This document shows positions 21,651 to 31,984 of a DNA stretch of 64,000 nt, piece by piece. The notes under the pieces are model-generated. The model ran no database searches. It worked only from the letters and a program-made list of their open reading frames with translations, and had not been told where the DNA came from. The stretch comes from Lumbricus terrestris (lineage: Eukaryota; Annelida; Clitellata; Crassiclitellata; Lumbricidae). Positions within the stretch are counted from its first letter, which is position 1; every line of letters starts with the position of its first letter. A program made the position numbers and the translations under genes. The stretch covers positions 4,569,618-4,633,617 of the forward strand of contig OX457047.1 in the NCBI GenBank assembly GCA_949752735.1, in the 5' to 3' direction.

Positions 21651-22439
21651 CACTGTGTCCGGATGAAAAGTAGTACACAACTAAAAGTGTCATAACCCGG
21701 TCAAAACTTTTAGGATTTGTCTTAAATTTGTAATACAGCAACAGTGACCAAATTTACACGAGATTCCAAAGTCGTTTGCAAATATTCGCGAGTTTGCCAA
21801 ATTTATGAGCGTTTGCGATGGAGCACTGAAAAATTAAAGTTTCCAACATGGGCCCTCACATAAGAGAGTGAAGTTCGGCTACAGTTGGTGTTCAAAATGT
21901 CCTCCTCGTTGACGGACACACGACCGCAGACGTGGACGCCACTGTTTGATGGCCCGGTCGATGATCACGTGGTCATACATCTGCCACTCTTCAATCAGAC
22001 GCGCCCTGCGCCCTACGGTTATCGATGTCATGAAAACGCGTGAACGAAAAACGCGCTCCTCCAGTCCGTGTACTCCGGATCAAGGGTCTGGACTGCTGGA
22101 CGGCCACATCTGCGGGATATGAAGCCGAGTGTCTCCCGGGACAACTATTACTCTACTACGTCTACGGTCATGTGTCCGTGAACAAGGAGGACATTTTGAA
22201 CACCGGATATAGCTGAATTTCACTTCCTTTCAGGTTTTCCATGTTGGAAAGTTCAATTTTTTGGTGCTGCATTTTAAACGCTCATAAATTTGGCAAACTC
22301 GCGAATATTTGCAAACGACTTTGGAATCTCGTGTACATATGGTCACTGTTGCTGTATTAAAAATTTAAGACAAATCCTAAAAGTTTTGACCGGGTTATGA
22401 CACTTTTAGTTGTGTACTACTTTTCATACGGACACAGTG
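21651..22439. mobile_element. Tc1/mariner-type fold-back element, 789 bp
   Basis: CACTGTGTCCGGATGAAAAG at the left is inverted at the right (CGGACACAGTG), with TA on both sides (21649-21650, 22440-22441). The inverted repeats run inward well over 200 bp each: GTTTTGACCGGGTTATGACAC, CTCGCGAATATTTGCAAACG and even TGTTCAAAATGTCCTCC recur inverted. The middle is GC-richer and without an intact ORF. Non-autonomous. Confidence 0.88.
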
Positions 22440-22442
22440 TAG

Positions 22443-23243
22443 ACATTGTGGCAGCCCAAGAAATCGCTAACATTTTAGACTCATATATTCTAATGTATCC
22501 TGATGTAATCTTCACGATTGCCGCACGTTTTTCTATACCAAACTACTGGCGACGTCAACGGCCTTCGTTGTCATAAGATGTAATTCAACGTTGGATCCGC
22601 TCATTCGATCGCTATAGTAGTAACCCGCGGCTGCAATAGAATCGGGATGAAGTCCGCGTGAACGTATATTTACACAAATTTATGTTTCCGCATTACAACA
22701 CCTTTAAATCAATTTCATTCGGAATTATTAGAATAGTTTTCTCCGTTTAGTTGCAATTGCATCCGGAGGCGAAAACGACTACGTGACGAGACACTTGCAA
22801 TCGTCGACTAATAGCAGAAATCTAAACAGGTTGTTTTGTACGAAATACTATGAAAATCGCTATGCATTTATAAGACACCTTTAAATCATATTATATTAAA
22901 GGTATTAATAACTGATTCGGATGAGAGCTAAATAAAACTGCTGAACAGTTAAACAAAAGTGAGCTGCAATACATCAAACTTTAAAGACGTCAACAACCTT
23001 TGTAGTTATATGATGTCGTTAAACTGTTGAATAATAATAAATAGCTAAATGTTTTTACTTCGAAAAAAGAAAGCTCTTAAGTGCTGTAATATGCCGAGCA
23101 AATTTCTGTCCAGGGTAACGGCCTATGTTGTCATAGACCCTGGTCAAAACGGATCCACTCCACAGCTAAATGTATTAGTGAATACGGCTTGGCTTTAGCG
23201 GCATTTATCAACATAACTGGTACTTGAATAAGTTGCAATCATC

Positions 23244-23244
<1 letters not shown>
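22443..23244. other. Intergenic
   Basis: No coding signal. A short dispersed word (GGTAACGGCCTATGTTGTCATAGACC, shown in part) at about 23116 recurs near 9307, 42195 and 63395. Confidence 0.4.

Positions 23245-23293
<49 letters not shown>
23245..23293. repeat. (AT)n target of the LTR element
   Basis: AT run that continues beyond the 3' LTR (28095-28117). The LTR element inserted into it, which hides the exact target duplication (4-6 bp of AT). Confidence 0.9.
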
Positions 23294-23296
<3 letters not shown>

Positions 23297-23836
23297 CAGG
23301 TTCCACGACTCTCTCCGACTGGTTCTGGTCATGGGATAGGCTATAGTCACGGTCACTTGACTTTGGGGCGACACCTGGTGACAGACTTGTTCTATATAAG
23401 GTCTGACTTCAGGGGGCGTCTCTCTATTGGAGCTGGTGCTCTCTCTTTGAGCTGGTGCTCTCTTGAGCGTGGTGTGGGTGCTCTCTCTGGTGGTGGTGCT
23501 CTGTGTTGGGCTCTGATGTTCTCGGCTGCAGGGTGCCTGCATGGCAGCCTTCTTGTCAGAGTTCGTTATTTAAGTTAGTTAAGCTTTCGTTCATACACCT
23601 CGCCTTGGTGTCGTTAGTTAAGTTCGTTCTTCGCCAGCCTGTTGCTGTGTCAAGATGTTGTTCGTCCGTTCGCCGCTGAATGACAATGCCGTCGACGACT
23701 TCCCTCTGGTCTACAGTGTGGTAACTGTATCATTCTCGTTCTTTATGTTAAATTATACCTGTAAACTAGACACGAGTTATTTTATGTGAGTTGAACCAAG
23801 TAGGGACCTTTAACTTAGGGAACACTACTCACAACA
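23294..23836 (+). repeat. 5' LTR
   Basis: Contains the presumed promoter: TATATAAG at 23393-23400, about 100 bp from the LTR start, followed by CT-rich GCTCTCTC repeats. The nearly identical 3' LTR lies exactly 4258 bp downstream. Confidence 0.93.
23393..23400 (+). promoter_or_regulatory. LTR TATA box
   Basis: TATATAAG in the 5' LTR. Position and sequence fit a pol II core promoter that would drive the element's genomic RNA. The same box is in the 3' LTR at 27651-27658. Confidence 0.6.
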
Positions 23837-23838
23837 TA

Positions 23839-23854
23839 TGGGGGCCCGCGGGAT
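23839..23854 (+). promoter_or_regulatory. Putative primer binding site, tRNA-Pro type
   Basis: TGGGGGCCCGCGGGAT resembles the tRNA-Pro PBS used by many retroelements, with two central bases missing and one changed. The match is inexact, so the primer identity is tentative. Confidence 0.5.
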
Positions 23855-23917
23855 ATATTTTTTTCACGTTATTCAGAATTTTGCGTCGGTAGGCGTTTTT
23901 TCGTGAAATTGTGAATT

Positions 23918-24640
23918 TTTCAGGGGCGTGTCAGCTCTCTTATACGGTAGATATTCCGTTTGACAGTGTTTAATTGTTCGTTGGCCGTGAAGATAGGTCA
24001 ATGGCTCGTCATTTTGGAGGAGTTTTTGAGAGTTTTGAGAATTTTGAGGGGCGTGGTTACTCTCGTAGGCGGTATTAATTCCGTTTTGCGTTTTTGAATT
24101 TTGAATTTTGAGAGATGTGTTTCCTCTCGTATGCGGTATTCAGTCCGTTTTGCGCTTTTGAATTTTGAGAATTTTGAGAGATGTGTTTCCTCTCGTATGC
24201 GGTATTTATTCCGTTTTGCATTTTGGAATTTTGAATTTTGAGAGATGTGTTTCCTCTCGTATGCGGTATTCAGTCCGTTTTGCGCTTTTGAATTTTGAGA
24301 ATTTTGAGAGATGTGTTTCCTCTCGTATGCGGTATTTATTCCGTTTTGCATTTTGAATTTTGAATTTTGAGAGATGTGTTTGCTCTCGGATACGGTATTC
24401 GTTCCGTTTTGCGTTTTTGAATTTCGAGTTTTGAGGGGCGTGTCTGCTCATTTATACGGTATTCGTTCCGTTTTGCGTTTTTGAATTTCGAGTTTTGAGG
24501 GGCGTGTCTGCTCATTTATACGGTATTCGTTCCGTTTTGCGTTTTTGAATTTCGAGTTTTGAGGGGCGTGTCTGCTCATTTATACGGTATTAATTCCGGT
24601 TCTATGCTCGATACGGTATTAATTCCGGTTGACATTTTTG
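23918..24640 (+). repeat. ~62-bp tandem repeats in the LTR-element leader
   Basis: About ten units built on ATACGGTATT(C/A)..TTCCGTTTTGCG..TTTTGAATTTTGAG and a GGGGCGTGT(C/T)TGCTC or AGATGTGTTTCCTCTC block. A two-unit block at about 24117-24240 is repeated almost exactly at 24240-24360, and a third type is repeated three times at 24425-24590. From 24655 a shorter GAGTTTTTCGG unit follows to 24780. Confidence 0.9.
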
Positions 24641-24780
24641 CGGTGGAAGTTTTGACGTAGCACTCCGAGGAGTTTTTCGGGAGTTTTTCGGGAGTTTTTC
24701 GGAAGTTTTTCGGAAGTTTTTTCGAATGTTGTGAGAGTGTTGAGTTTTTCGGGAGTTTTTCGAAGAGTTTTTCTTGAAAG

Positions 24781-27243
24781 TTGAGAGAATTTCCAAAGAA
24801 TTTTGGGGGCGTGGCAACCAAATTTTTGTTTTCTCTTTCGTGTGTTGTGAAATTGAGAATGTCTCCGTGGAAGACTTCAAAGGAGAAACGGGCTCGCTTG
24901 CTGGAAGACGAGATAAGATTTTCTGAGTTTTTGGGTAATTCGGTTAAGGATGTAAGATATGCCGGGTACAAGGTGTATCAAATGAGAGAAATTTTTGATG
25001 AAATGGAGCGTTCTAAGGAGAAATTGGCCTCTGGGACTAAGCAGGTGTCTTGTGGGTTCAGTCACATTTCGTCGGGAAATGTTAAGGAAGGCGTGTCAGT
25101 TTATCGGAATAATTCTGCTTGCATGGTCGATAAGAATTTAAGTAGGCCTATTCAGTCCGAAGGTGTGTTTCGAGCTGACCTTCATTATGTCAGTGGCGAT
25201 ACACAGGCAAAGGGACAGATGCACGTGTGCGACGATGATTTTGACGATGTGTTCGAGTGTCATTTATTTGAAGACAACGACGTGCAGAATGATTCTGTAT
25301 TGGGTTCGTTGTATGACAGTGTGAATGATGTTGAGTGTATGCAGGATTCCGTTTGTGATTCTGATATGTCGGATGAGTCTGTTGACTTAGGCATTTCGTT
25401 GGAAGGTGTGTCTGTACTGGACTGGTGTACGAGTATACGGTTGGATGAGCATGGTAGTGTAAGTACTTTGCATGATTCTTTTGTTGATGTTGGCTGCCAG
25501 ACAGAGGCTAACGTGTTGTTGAATGTATGTGATGAGTGTACGCAGGAGGTGAACATAATGTTTGATGATGTGCTGGATTTTGTGCATACGTTTGAGGCTG
25601 ATGAAGATGGAAGTTATTCTGTCTTTGACTTTGTGTCACACGGTTTAAAGTTCATGTGGTGTAGGACAGTGCCTGTTCAAAGCTTGCATCATACTTGTTT
25701 GAATGTTTTGCATGAGCGTGAAGATAATCGAAGTTGGCTTACACGTCATGTGTCTGACCGATTGTTGGCGGAAATAGGCCTTTTGAGGATGAATGACTTT
25801 GTTAGTAACGTGATTGCATGTTGGCATATTAATGACTTGGATTGTGAAGATGGTGCGAAATTGTTTGTGCGCAGTAAATTTGATTGGAAGAATTGGTCTC
25901 GAGCGAAAGAGAATTCGGATTCACTTGGTGATTTTGCAGAGACTGTTGAGGATGAATCAGGAATGGATTGTGTTGTGCATTCGCCGGTTTCGGTGGTTGA
26001 TTCGTCGCTTGATAGCGTGAATGATTCTTTGGTGTTGCAATTGAGTGGGACAACTGCTGTGTGTGACACGTCATTGTTGTCTGTTGTCTGGTTGCATGAT
26101 TGTGCAAGTGAGAATTTGGTTGTGCAGTCTATGATAACGACTGTTGTCTACGAGAACAGATGGATGATGGGTTGGTGTTGTACGGTGTCTACGGTTGCAC
26201 TGTTGTCAATGAATGTTGAGTTATGTGGTCGAATGACTAAGGTGAACAAGTGTGTGTTGTCTACGCATTGTTTCGTCTGTGAACATGGGTCGAATGAACT
26301 TGTGTTGACTGATGTAATTGTTCATGTTGACAAGGATGTGCATTCTGCAGGAAAGGGGCAATTGTTGTTGGATGGCATTGTTCGTTTTCACATGTTTCTG
26401 GTTGGTGCAGTGAGAAATACTGTGACTAATTCTTTCGATGATTATCGGAATGATCATGATGATTCGTCAGATTTATCTGAATGTCAGTTGTGTTGCGTTT
26501 ACTCGACTGCTTCGAGAATTATGTTTCAGCCGGTTGGTGTGATGGAATCTTCAGTGGATGAGGTCATGTGTTGTGTTTCGGGAGATTTTTTCCAGACTCT
26601 TGACTCTGTGAGTTTGTCTGTGGGTATGAGTGTATCTTCTTTGCATGAAGATTTTGCAGATGTGTTCTGGTCTGTTGTGCCTGAGAGCAGTGATTTGTTC
26701 GCTGGTATTTCGATGCAAGTTGAGTTGAATTGCCATGACGCTAATTCTTTTGTTTTGTCTTGTGAGAGCGGTTCTTTGCAGATGGACGGCATGGAATCGT
26801 TGGTCTTCAATGGCGGGAGTCTGCGCTACGACTGGGCGAGGCTTCGGAGAAGGAACGTGAGCGCCTTCGTGGTTCAATGGATGGTGACCACCATCTTGGC
26901 TTTGACGGTTGCTGGGACGACTTCGCGCGTTTCCTTCGCGAGTGACAAGTACCACGGCTTGTCGCTTGCGTCCCTTCTGTCGAGCGAGACAGTGTCTTCG
27001 CTCTTGGCTCTTTGCGAGTCGGCGTCTTCGATGTTCGCTATGGTGTGTCGGCTCACACTGTGGTTTGGCTGTGTGCCTTGGTTCTTCAGTTTCGGTCAGT
27101 CACTGAAAAGAGATGTTGCGAAAGAGTTGTTGGAACTTGCGTCTTCGATTGTTTCGAGAATGTGTTCTTGGAACATGCGGCTTCAAGCGCTTCGATCGTT
27201 TTCGTTTATTGATCTTGTGTGCAGATTTTCTTTTGGCGATTGA
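24781..27243 (+). CDS. 820-codon ORF of the LTR element, unknown function
   Basis: The only long ORF in the window that is not a simple repeat. It starts at Met 24781 or, more naturally, Met27 at 24859 (MSPWKTSKEKRARLLEDE), and stops with TGA at 27241. Residues about 27-85 are charged and probably helical. The middle (about 120-650) is rich in Asp, Ser, Val and Cys with no zinc-knuckle spacing. The last 145 residues are more basic and hydrophobic, with a possible membrane stretch at about 696-712 (FVVQWMVTTILALTVAG) and another at 751-771. I recognise no gag, pol or env motif. The open frame suggests it is or was selected, perhaps as a replacement for gag. Confidence 0.7.
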   Translation: MREFPKNFGGVATKFLFSLSCVVKLRMSPWKTSKEKRARLLEDEIRFSEFLGNSVKDVRYAGYKVYQMREIFDEMERSKEKLASGTKQVSCGFSHISSGNVKEGVSVYRNNSACMVDKNLSRPIQSEGVFRADLHYVSGDTQAKGQMHVCDDDFDDVFECHLFEDNDVQNDSVLGSLYDSVNDVECMQDSVCDSDMSDESVDLGISLEGVSVLDWCTSIRLDEHGSVSTLHDSFVDVGCQTEANVLLNVCDECTQEVNIMFDDVLDFVHTFEADEDGSYSVFDFVSHGLKFMWCRTVPVQSLHHTCLNVLHEREDNRSWLTRHVSDRLLAEIGLLRMNDFVSNVIACWHINDLDCEDGAKLFVRSKFDWKNWSRAKENSDSLGDFAETVEDESGMDCVVHSPVSVVDSSLDSVNDSLVLQLSGTTAVCDTSLLSVVWLHDCASENLVVQSMITTVVYENRWMMGWCCTVSTVALLSMNVELCGRMTKVNKCVLSTHCFVCEHGSNELVLTDVIVHVDKDVHSAGKGQLLLDGIVRFHMFLVGAVRNTVTNSFDDYRNDHDDSSDLSECQLCCVYSTASRIMFQPVGVMESSVDEVMCCVSGDFFQTLDSVSLSVGMSVSSLHEDFADVFWSVVPESSDLFAGISMQVELNCHDANSFVLSCESGSLQMDGMESLVFNGGSLRYDWARLRRRNVSAFVVQWMVTTILALTVAGTTSRVSFASDKYHGLSLASLLSSETVSSLLALCESASSMFAMVCRLTLWFGCVPWFFSFGQSLKRDVAKELLELASSIVSRMCSWNMRLQALRSFSFIDLVCRFSFGD

Positions 27244-27551
27244 TGTGAAACATTATATGACTTTTAGAGTTTCCTAAACCATGTGAAATATTTATGGAAA
27301 CTTCATTTTGATTTTGTTTCGAACTGTTTTTCTCGAAATCTTGAGTAGAATGTTTAGGGGGAACGTTCATGTACTTGAACGTTTCGCTTGTATAGTTTAA
27401 CTGATTGTTTTCTTGTCATGTATTTGTACTTGTCTTAAATTCTGATTCGTTATGCGATTCTTTTCTTTGAGTCGTGTAACCTTTTTTCGTGTGCATGCTA
27501 GTTAAGTCAGAAACCCTTCTGGTTTCTGCCTTTCGTGGTCGTTCGGGGGTA

Positions 27552-28094
27552 TGTCAGGTTCCACGACTCTCTCCGACTGGTTCTGGTCATGGGATAGGCT
27601 ATAGTCACGGTCACTTGACTTTGGGGCGACACCTGGTGACAGACTTGTTCTATATAAGGTCTGACTTCAGGGGGCGTCTCTCTCTTGGAGCTGGTGCTCT
27701 CTCTTTGAGCTGGTGCTCTCTTGAGCGTGGTGTGGGTGCTCTCTCTGGTGGTGGTGCTCTGTGTTGGGCTCTGATGTTCTCGGCTGCAGGGTGCCTGCAT
27801 GGCAGCCTTCTTGTCAGAGTTCGTTATTTAAGTTAGTTAAGCTTTCGTTCATACACCTCGCCTTGGTGTCGTTAGTTAAGTTCGTTCTTCGCCAGCCTGT
27901 TGCTGTGTCAAGATGTTGTTCGTCCGTTCGCCGCTGAATGACAATGCCGTCGACGACTTCCCTCTGGTCTACAGTGTGGTAACTGTATCATTTTCGTTCT
28001 TTATGTTAAATTATACCTGTAAACTAGACACGAGTTATTTTATGTGAGTTGAACCAAGTAGGGACCTTTAACTTAGGGAACACTACTCACAACA
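27552..28094 (+). repeat. 3' LTR
   Basis: Same length as the 5' LTR. Differences seen: CTCTTGGAGC where the 5' LTR has CTATTGGAGC, and ATTTTCG where it has ATTCTCG. Confidence 0.93.
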
Positions 28095-28117
28095 ATATAT
28101 ATATACATATATATATA

Positions 28118-28415
28118 TTAGGGTGGAGTGAATCGGAGTGAAAAAACATTTTTTCTCGAATTTCTAATTCTAATAGTGATCAAAAATTGACCATGGTATC
28201 ACAGAATTGCTACACAAAATTTGACCTTCCTATATTGACGTCTTCTGCCCTCTACCGGACGATTTAAGGACGCCATATTATTGATTTTCAGTACTGTCAG
28301 GCATTTTGAAAACTGCACTGTTAGAAGCAAATCATGTAACAATTTTCTAAAATGGCAATTCTGTGATCACTATTAGAATTAGAAATTCGAAAAAAAGTTT
28401 TTCACTCCAGCCTAA
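28118..28415. mobile_element. TA-rich MITE, ~298 bp, in the AT repeat
   Basis: Ends TTAGGGTGGAGTGAA and (inverted) TTAGGCTGGAGTGAA. The inverted repeat continues through TTTTCTCGAATTTCTAATTC and TAATAGTGATCA, giving arms of about 60 bp. It is flanked by AT runs, so the target duplication (probably TA) is not provable. Mariner-like by architecture. Confidence 0.75.
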
Positions 28416-28555
28416 TATATATATTGATTGACGCATTCCTTCTTTTCAGCAATTTATATAGCGCCAGTACCCAGACTCAAATTTTCTTCCAGTCTAATGA
28501 CACAAATAAGTCCTATAGAGCCTGTGAAACGCGGTCGAGTTGACATATAATTCGA

Positions 28556-28680
28556 TCATTCATTCATTTCGAGAATTTATATAGCGCCTCTTCAAGAAAC
28601 CTACTCAGAGGCGCTCCCAGCCCAGCCACAGCTAAAAAAATAGGATTTGAGATACTTAAAAAATGCATGGGAATTTAATC
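28556..28680 (-). mobile_element. L2-like LINE 3' end
   Basis: A CATTCATTC tail, then ATTTATATAGCGCCTCTTCAAG and CTCAGAGGCGCTCCCAG: the L2-type tail on the minus strand, followed by a diverged 3' UTR (ATTTGAGATACTTAAAAAATG). A related scrap is at about 28450. Confidence 0.75.
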
Positions 28681-28909
28681 TAGGCATAAGTCGCAAGGTT
28701 AATATATTATCCTCATGTGACGATTAGTGCATTGGAAAAGATGGTTGTAGAGATCACTCAACATGCAACGCGTAAAGTAAAAGATTCACCGTGAAACAAT
28801 GATAGTGAAGAAAACTATTAGAACTTGTCAGCTCACTAAATTGTGTCATGGATTGACAGATGCTCGCGATTAGGTAATGGCGATTAGTAGCAGGAGGCGC
28901 AGTTTCAAC

Positions 28910-28998
28910 GTAACCGTGTGACAGCAAAGATCATTGGCGACGCCCTCCTCCTGCATGCATCCTGGCAGTGGCAGAGAGCAACCAGTAGCGGAGATAAT
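28910..28998 (+). repeat. Dispersed repeat R2
   Basis: CGTGTGACAGCAAAGATCAT, then GGCGACGCCCTCCTCCTGC, then CAGAGAGCAACCAGTAGCGG. The central CTTGGGACT is altered. Confidence 0.65.
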
Positions 28999-29123
28999 GG
29001 ACATTAATAACTGCATAGCATTTTATGTAATCCATTTTTTCGAAAATCGAGTGTTATGGCAATACCTGTTTTGGAGCAGGGATCGAACCCATACTCTCAG
29101 AATTGTAAGCCAATGATTTGATA

Positions 29124-30082
29124 TTAACCCTCAGGCTACAACACTGACTACCAAGGGGGAGGGGGTGGTTACCACCCCCCATGGATTTTGGGTTTGGTTT
29201 GAGATATCATAACTTGTAATACACCATTTGATTCAGCATTCATTTCTGCACAAAATGGTATATTTAGGTTTAGAAAATATGAAGGCACCTCGAAATTATG
29301 AATTTTTACCATGGGTACCCGTCGATTCCACAAAATGTATGCTTACGCATAGGGAATATATTAGATTCTGTGTGTTTTATACATGATTTATATATAAAAA
29401 GTAGTTTACATATAATAAAGTCCAATATTCAACTATAAAACTAGTAATAATTCCGTTTTATGTTAAATCAAAACAAAAAAACATGTTTTAGCCGCTGAAA
29501 AACGTTTACGCACACATATCGGTTCGCGTTGCAAAAAAACCCCAACATTTGTTTACATTTTAATTTATTTTGAGCACTTCCGGTCATCAAATTTTAAATT
29601 ATTTAGTATTAAAAAATAGCCCTAAGTGCCCTCTACAGAATGGCATAAATAATCATGAATAAGTTATAATAGAAAAAAACATGACAATTTTATAAAAATA
29701 AAACACCTTTATATATATTTTAATTTATTTTGAGTACTTTCGGTTGTCGAAAGACAACTCAGTGAGCATGGAAAATTAATGTAGCCCCACATTCCCTCTA
29801 GAGAACGGTATAATTTGTGTCTCTTAATATTAAGGGGCGGAAAAGTTACAGACGATATTCTAGGTGGGGGTGGGGGTGGTATCCACCCCTCTGGTACCTT
29901 GGGTATATCGGATGTAACTTTTGAACGGTAGTGGGCATCATCAAACATTTTTGCTCAAAATGTGTCCCAATGAATCCTCTACAGCTACCAATGTTTTCAA
30001 AATTTTAGTCCAGACGGAACGCGTTTGACTTGCGAAAAACCTAGGGGGGTGTGGCAACCCCCCTTGGTAGCCCGAGGGTTAA
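29124..30082. mobile_element. Complete piggyBac-like MITE, family F
   Basis: TTAA at 29124-29127 and 30079-30082 with ends CCCTCAGGCTAC and (inverted) CCCTCGGGCTACCAAG. Near each end is a palindromic GC tract: GGGGGTGGTTACCACCCCCC on the left and GGGGGGTGTGGCAACCCCCC on the right. The interior has two diverged direct copies of a CACTTCCGGT..CATTCCCTCTA block (about 29575 and 29735). A half copy lies at 759-1099. Confidence 0.85.
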
Positions 30083-30866
30083 TGAATACTTTCTTTAAGC
30101 ATACATAGTCATTCATTCGTTAGAAAATTTAGAGTTTAGACGTTATTATTTCACACAAGGTTTTTTTCCTAGAAACAGTTTGCCTGGTTTCTTATCAATG
30201 CTATATAGAGCAACTATTGATAAAGTTTAATAGGTGTCTAATAATATTCATTTTATTGACGATTTATGCACGTTTTTCCTGAATATCAAACAGCACCTAG
30301 TAATTTCATGTTTTAATATAACAACAAGTTTTAGCGTTTTAAATGTGTCTAAAGAGGCCGGAGGCTTAGGAAGAACCCTCTGGCTAACGTGGGCGACATT
30401 GCAGCCTCCTACTGCCGCATTATAACGAATAGCAGATCCAGTCCAAAGCCTGCACTCATTGTATGTGAGAAATGCAAGGGTAGAACGGATTTGTGCAGAT
30501 TGCAGGTACACCGCTTGTTAAAAGACGGACGAAATACAATGCAAAAATAATGGCAACAATACATACAAGATTTTAAGTAAAGGAATTTATATGTTTTTCG
30601 GAAATTTTGGGATAAATACTAAAAAGGTCGTCAGAAAACATGTCCAGTCAAATGACGCCGTCGGCGGCTGCGCTCAGCGGTGGCCGTACGCCCAAAATTG
30701 CTGTTTCTGAAACCTGAATTTCCCATTCCAAAGCAGAGACCCTAGATTAAACACTGCATCTTGCTAGTGGGTTTACTATGCATCGGTCGAGTGAAGATAC
30801 GTACGGACCGTTTTCCCATGGACATTATCCTTGCTCCATTTTGTGTGGGAAATGTTCAACAACTAC
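30083..30866. other. Intergenic
   Basis: No coding signal beyond ORFs of under 90 codons that overlap on opposite strands. TAGGTGTCTAATAA is at 30231. Confidence 0.4.
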
Positions 30867-30935
30867 GCAGTGTCCGCCCGGTATAGTTGGGAGCGCCTCT
30901 GAGTAGTGAGATTGAAGGGGCGCCATTCGAAATGC
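30867..30935 (+). mobile_element. SINE 3' tail fragment
   Basis: GCAGTGTCCGCCCGG...TTGGGAGCGCCTCTGAGTAG..AGGGGCGCC. The upstream CAGTGTCCGC word identifies it as a SINE rather than a LINE tail. Head missing. Confidence 0.7.
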
Positions 30936-31948
30936 CAGGTTTGTTTTTAAGGAATTTTTAGAACTGCACAACTCCTTTCCTTTCCCATCCTCTATGGTAA
31001 ATTACTTCCAATCGGAGTACAATGACCATTTTTTTGCTAGTTTTAACTGTACAGAAGTGTTTCTACAACTGCACAAATCCATTTAGAACTGCACATTTTG
31101 TGTACAACTGCACGTTAAAAAAGCCCTGCGAAATGCGAAAAATATGAGGGTATGCGATGTTAAGACCAGACGAGTTTGTTATCCTTTTTATGTAGCATTT
31201 ATTGCAGCAGTGTAATGACAACGATGACAACACCAATCAAAGTATTATTACGTTCTTTGTATTCTTCTTTCATTTATAAGGCGATTATTTCACAACATAG
31301 TTTTTTTAAGAGACTGCTTGGTATTAATTTTGTCATAATCTGCTCCAATTGGTGGTCTAGGTAACGAACTTAATGCCTGTCAAAAGTGGGCCACTTTATG
31401 TATATCAGAAGTTTGAAACATTAAAAATGTGTCAATTGAGCTATAATAATATTATGACCAAAACTTCGATTGTTGAAAACTCTCCGATGAAATCACTTTA
31501 TCATTATGTGTCATTATTTGATAATAAAGTCATTGTGCACCTATCGAATACAATTATGTGTGTAATATCGTTTTGATTTTATTGACTTCAAACTAATTGA
31601 AAATGCAAATGTAATATGCAAAATCACGTATAATAAGCTTGAGGCAATTTCCCAATTGAAAGTTTTAAAAAATCATATTCTGCGAGAAAATTCCCACATT
31701 CTATATTTCTACGACAATCTCAGAAGTTGCAAGAGTTCGAACTGAAAAAAATTGGATGATTTTTCTAAAAAAATATTATACTTGTGCAGTTTGTTCACCC
31801 ACCGTGACTTCTCTGCCACCTTGCCCAAAGTATTTGCCACACAAAATTTTCTCACCCCACATTTTTTTAAATTTTCTTGACCCCCCAAAACTTTTCTTCA
31901 CTCCAAGAATGAGTTTGCAAGACCGTCTTTTATATGGCAGAATTATTT
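30936..31948. other. Intergenic, about 1 kb
   Basis: Diverged repeats of the word AACTGCACA (30961, 31067, 31088, 31109) suggest an old local repeat. No gene signal; the 62-67-codon ORFs are AT-rich and composition-driven. Confidence 0.4.
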
Positions 31949-31984
31949 AGGTAGGTAGGTAGGTAGGTAGGTAGGTAGGTAGGT
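31949..31984. repeat. (TAGG)n microsatellite
   Basis: Nine uninterrupted TAGG units. Confidence 0.95.

Larger units (their letters stand above)
23294..28094 (+). mobile_element. Young LTR retrotransposon, no gag-pol, ~4.8 kb
   Basis: Two 543-bp direct LTRs begin TGTCAGG and end CACAACA, the TG...CA ends of LTR elements. I find about two differences between them, so insertion was recent. TGGGGGCCCGCGGGAT at 23839-23854, 2 nt after the 5' LTR, resembles a tRNA-Pro primer binding site (two bases short). A weak G-run (TTCGGGGGTA) precedes the 3' LTR. The 3.7-kb interior has a tandem-repeat leader and one 820-codon ORF. I see no zinc knuckle, protease DTG/DSG, RT YxDD or integrase motif, so it must depend on another element. 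Confidence 0.92.

Noticed and set aside
25746..26955. Antisense ORFs of 90-134 codons opposite the 820-codon ORF
   Set aside because: They are shadows of the sense ORF, several mutually overlapping, with basic/His-rich composition caused by its codon usage.
24781..27243. The 820-codon ORF as a retroviral-type envelope gene
   Set aside because: Although the last 145 residues contain hydrophobic stretches, there is no signal peptide at the start, no furin-like site that I can see and no glycosylation-rich ectodomain pattern; the ORF begins where gag normally does.
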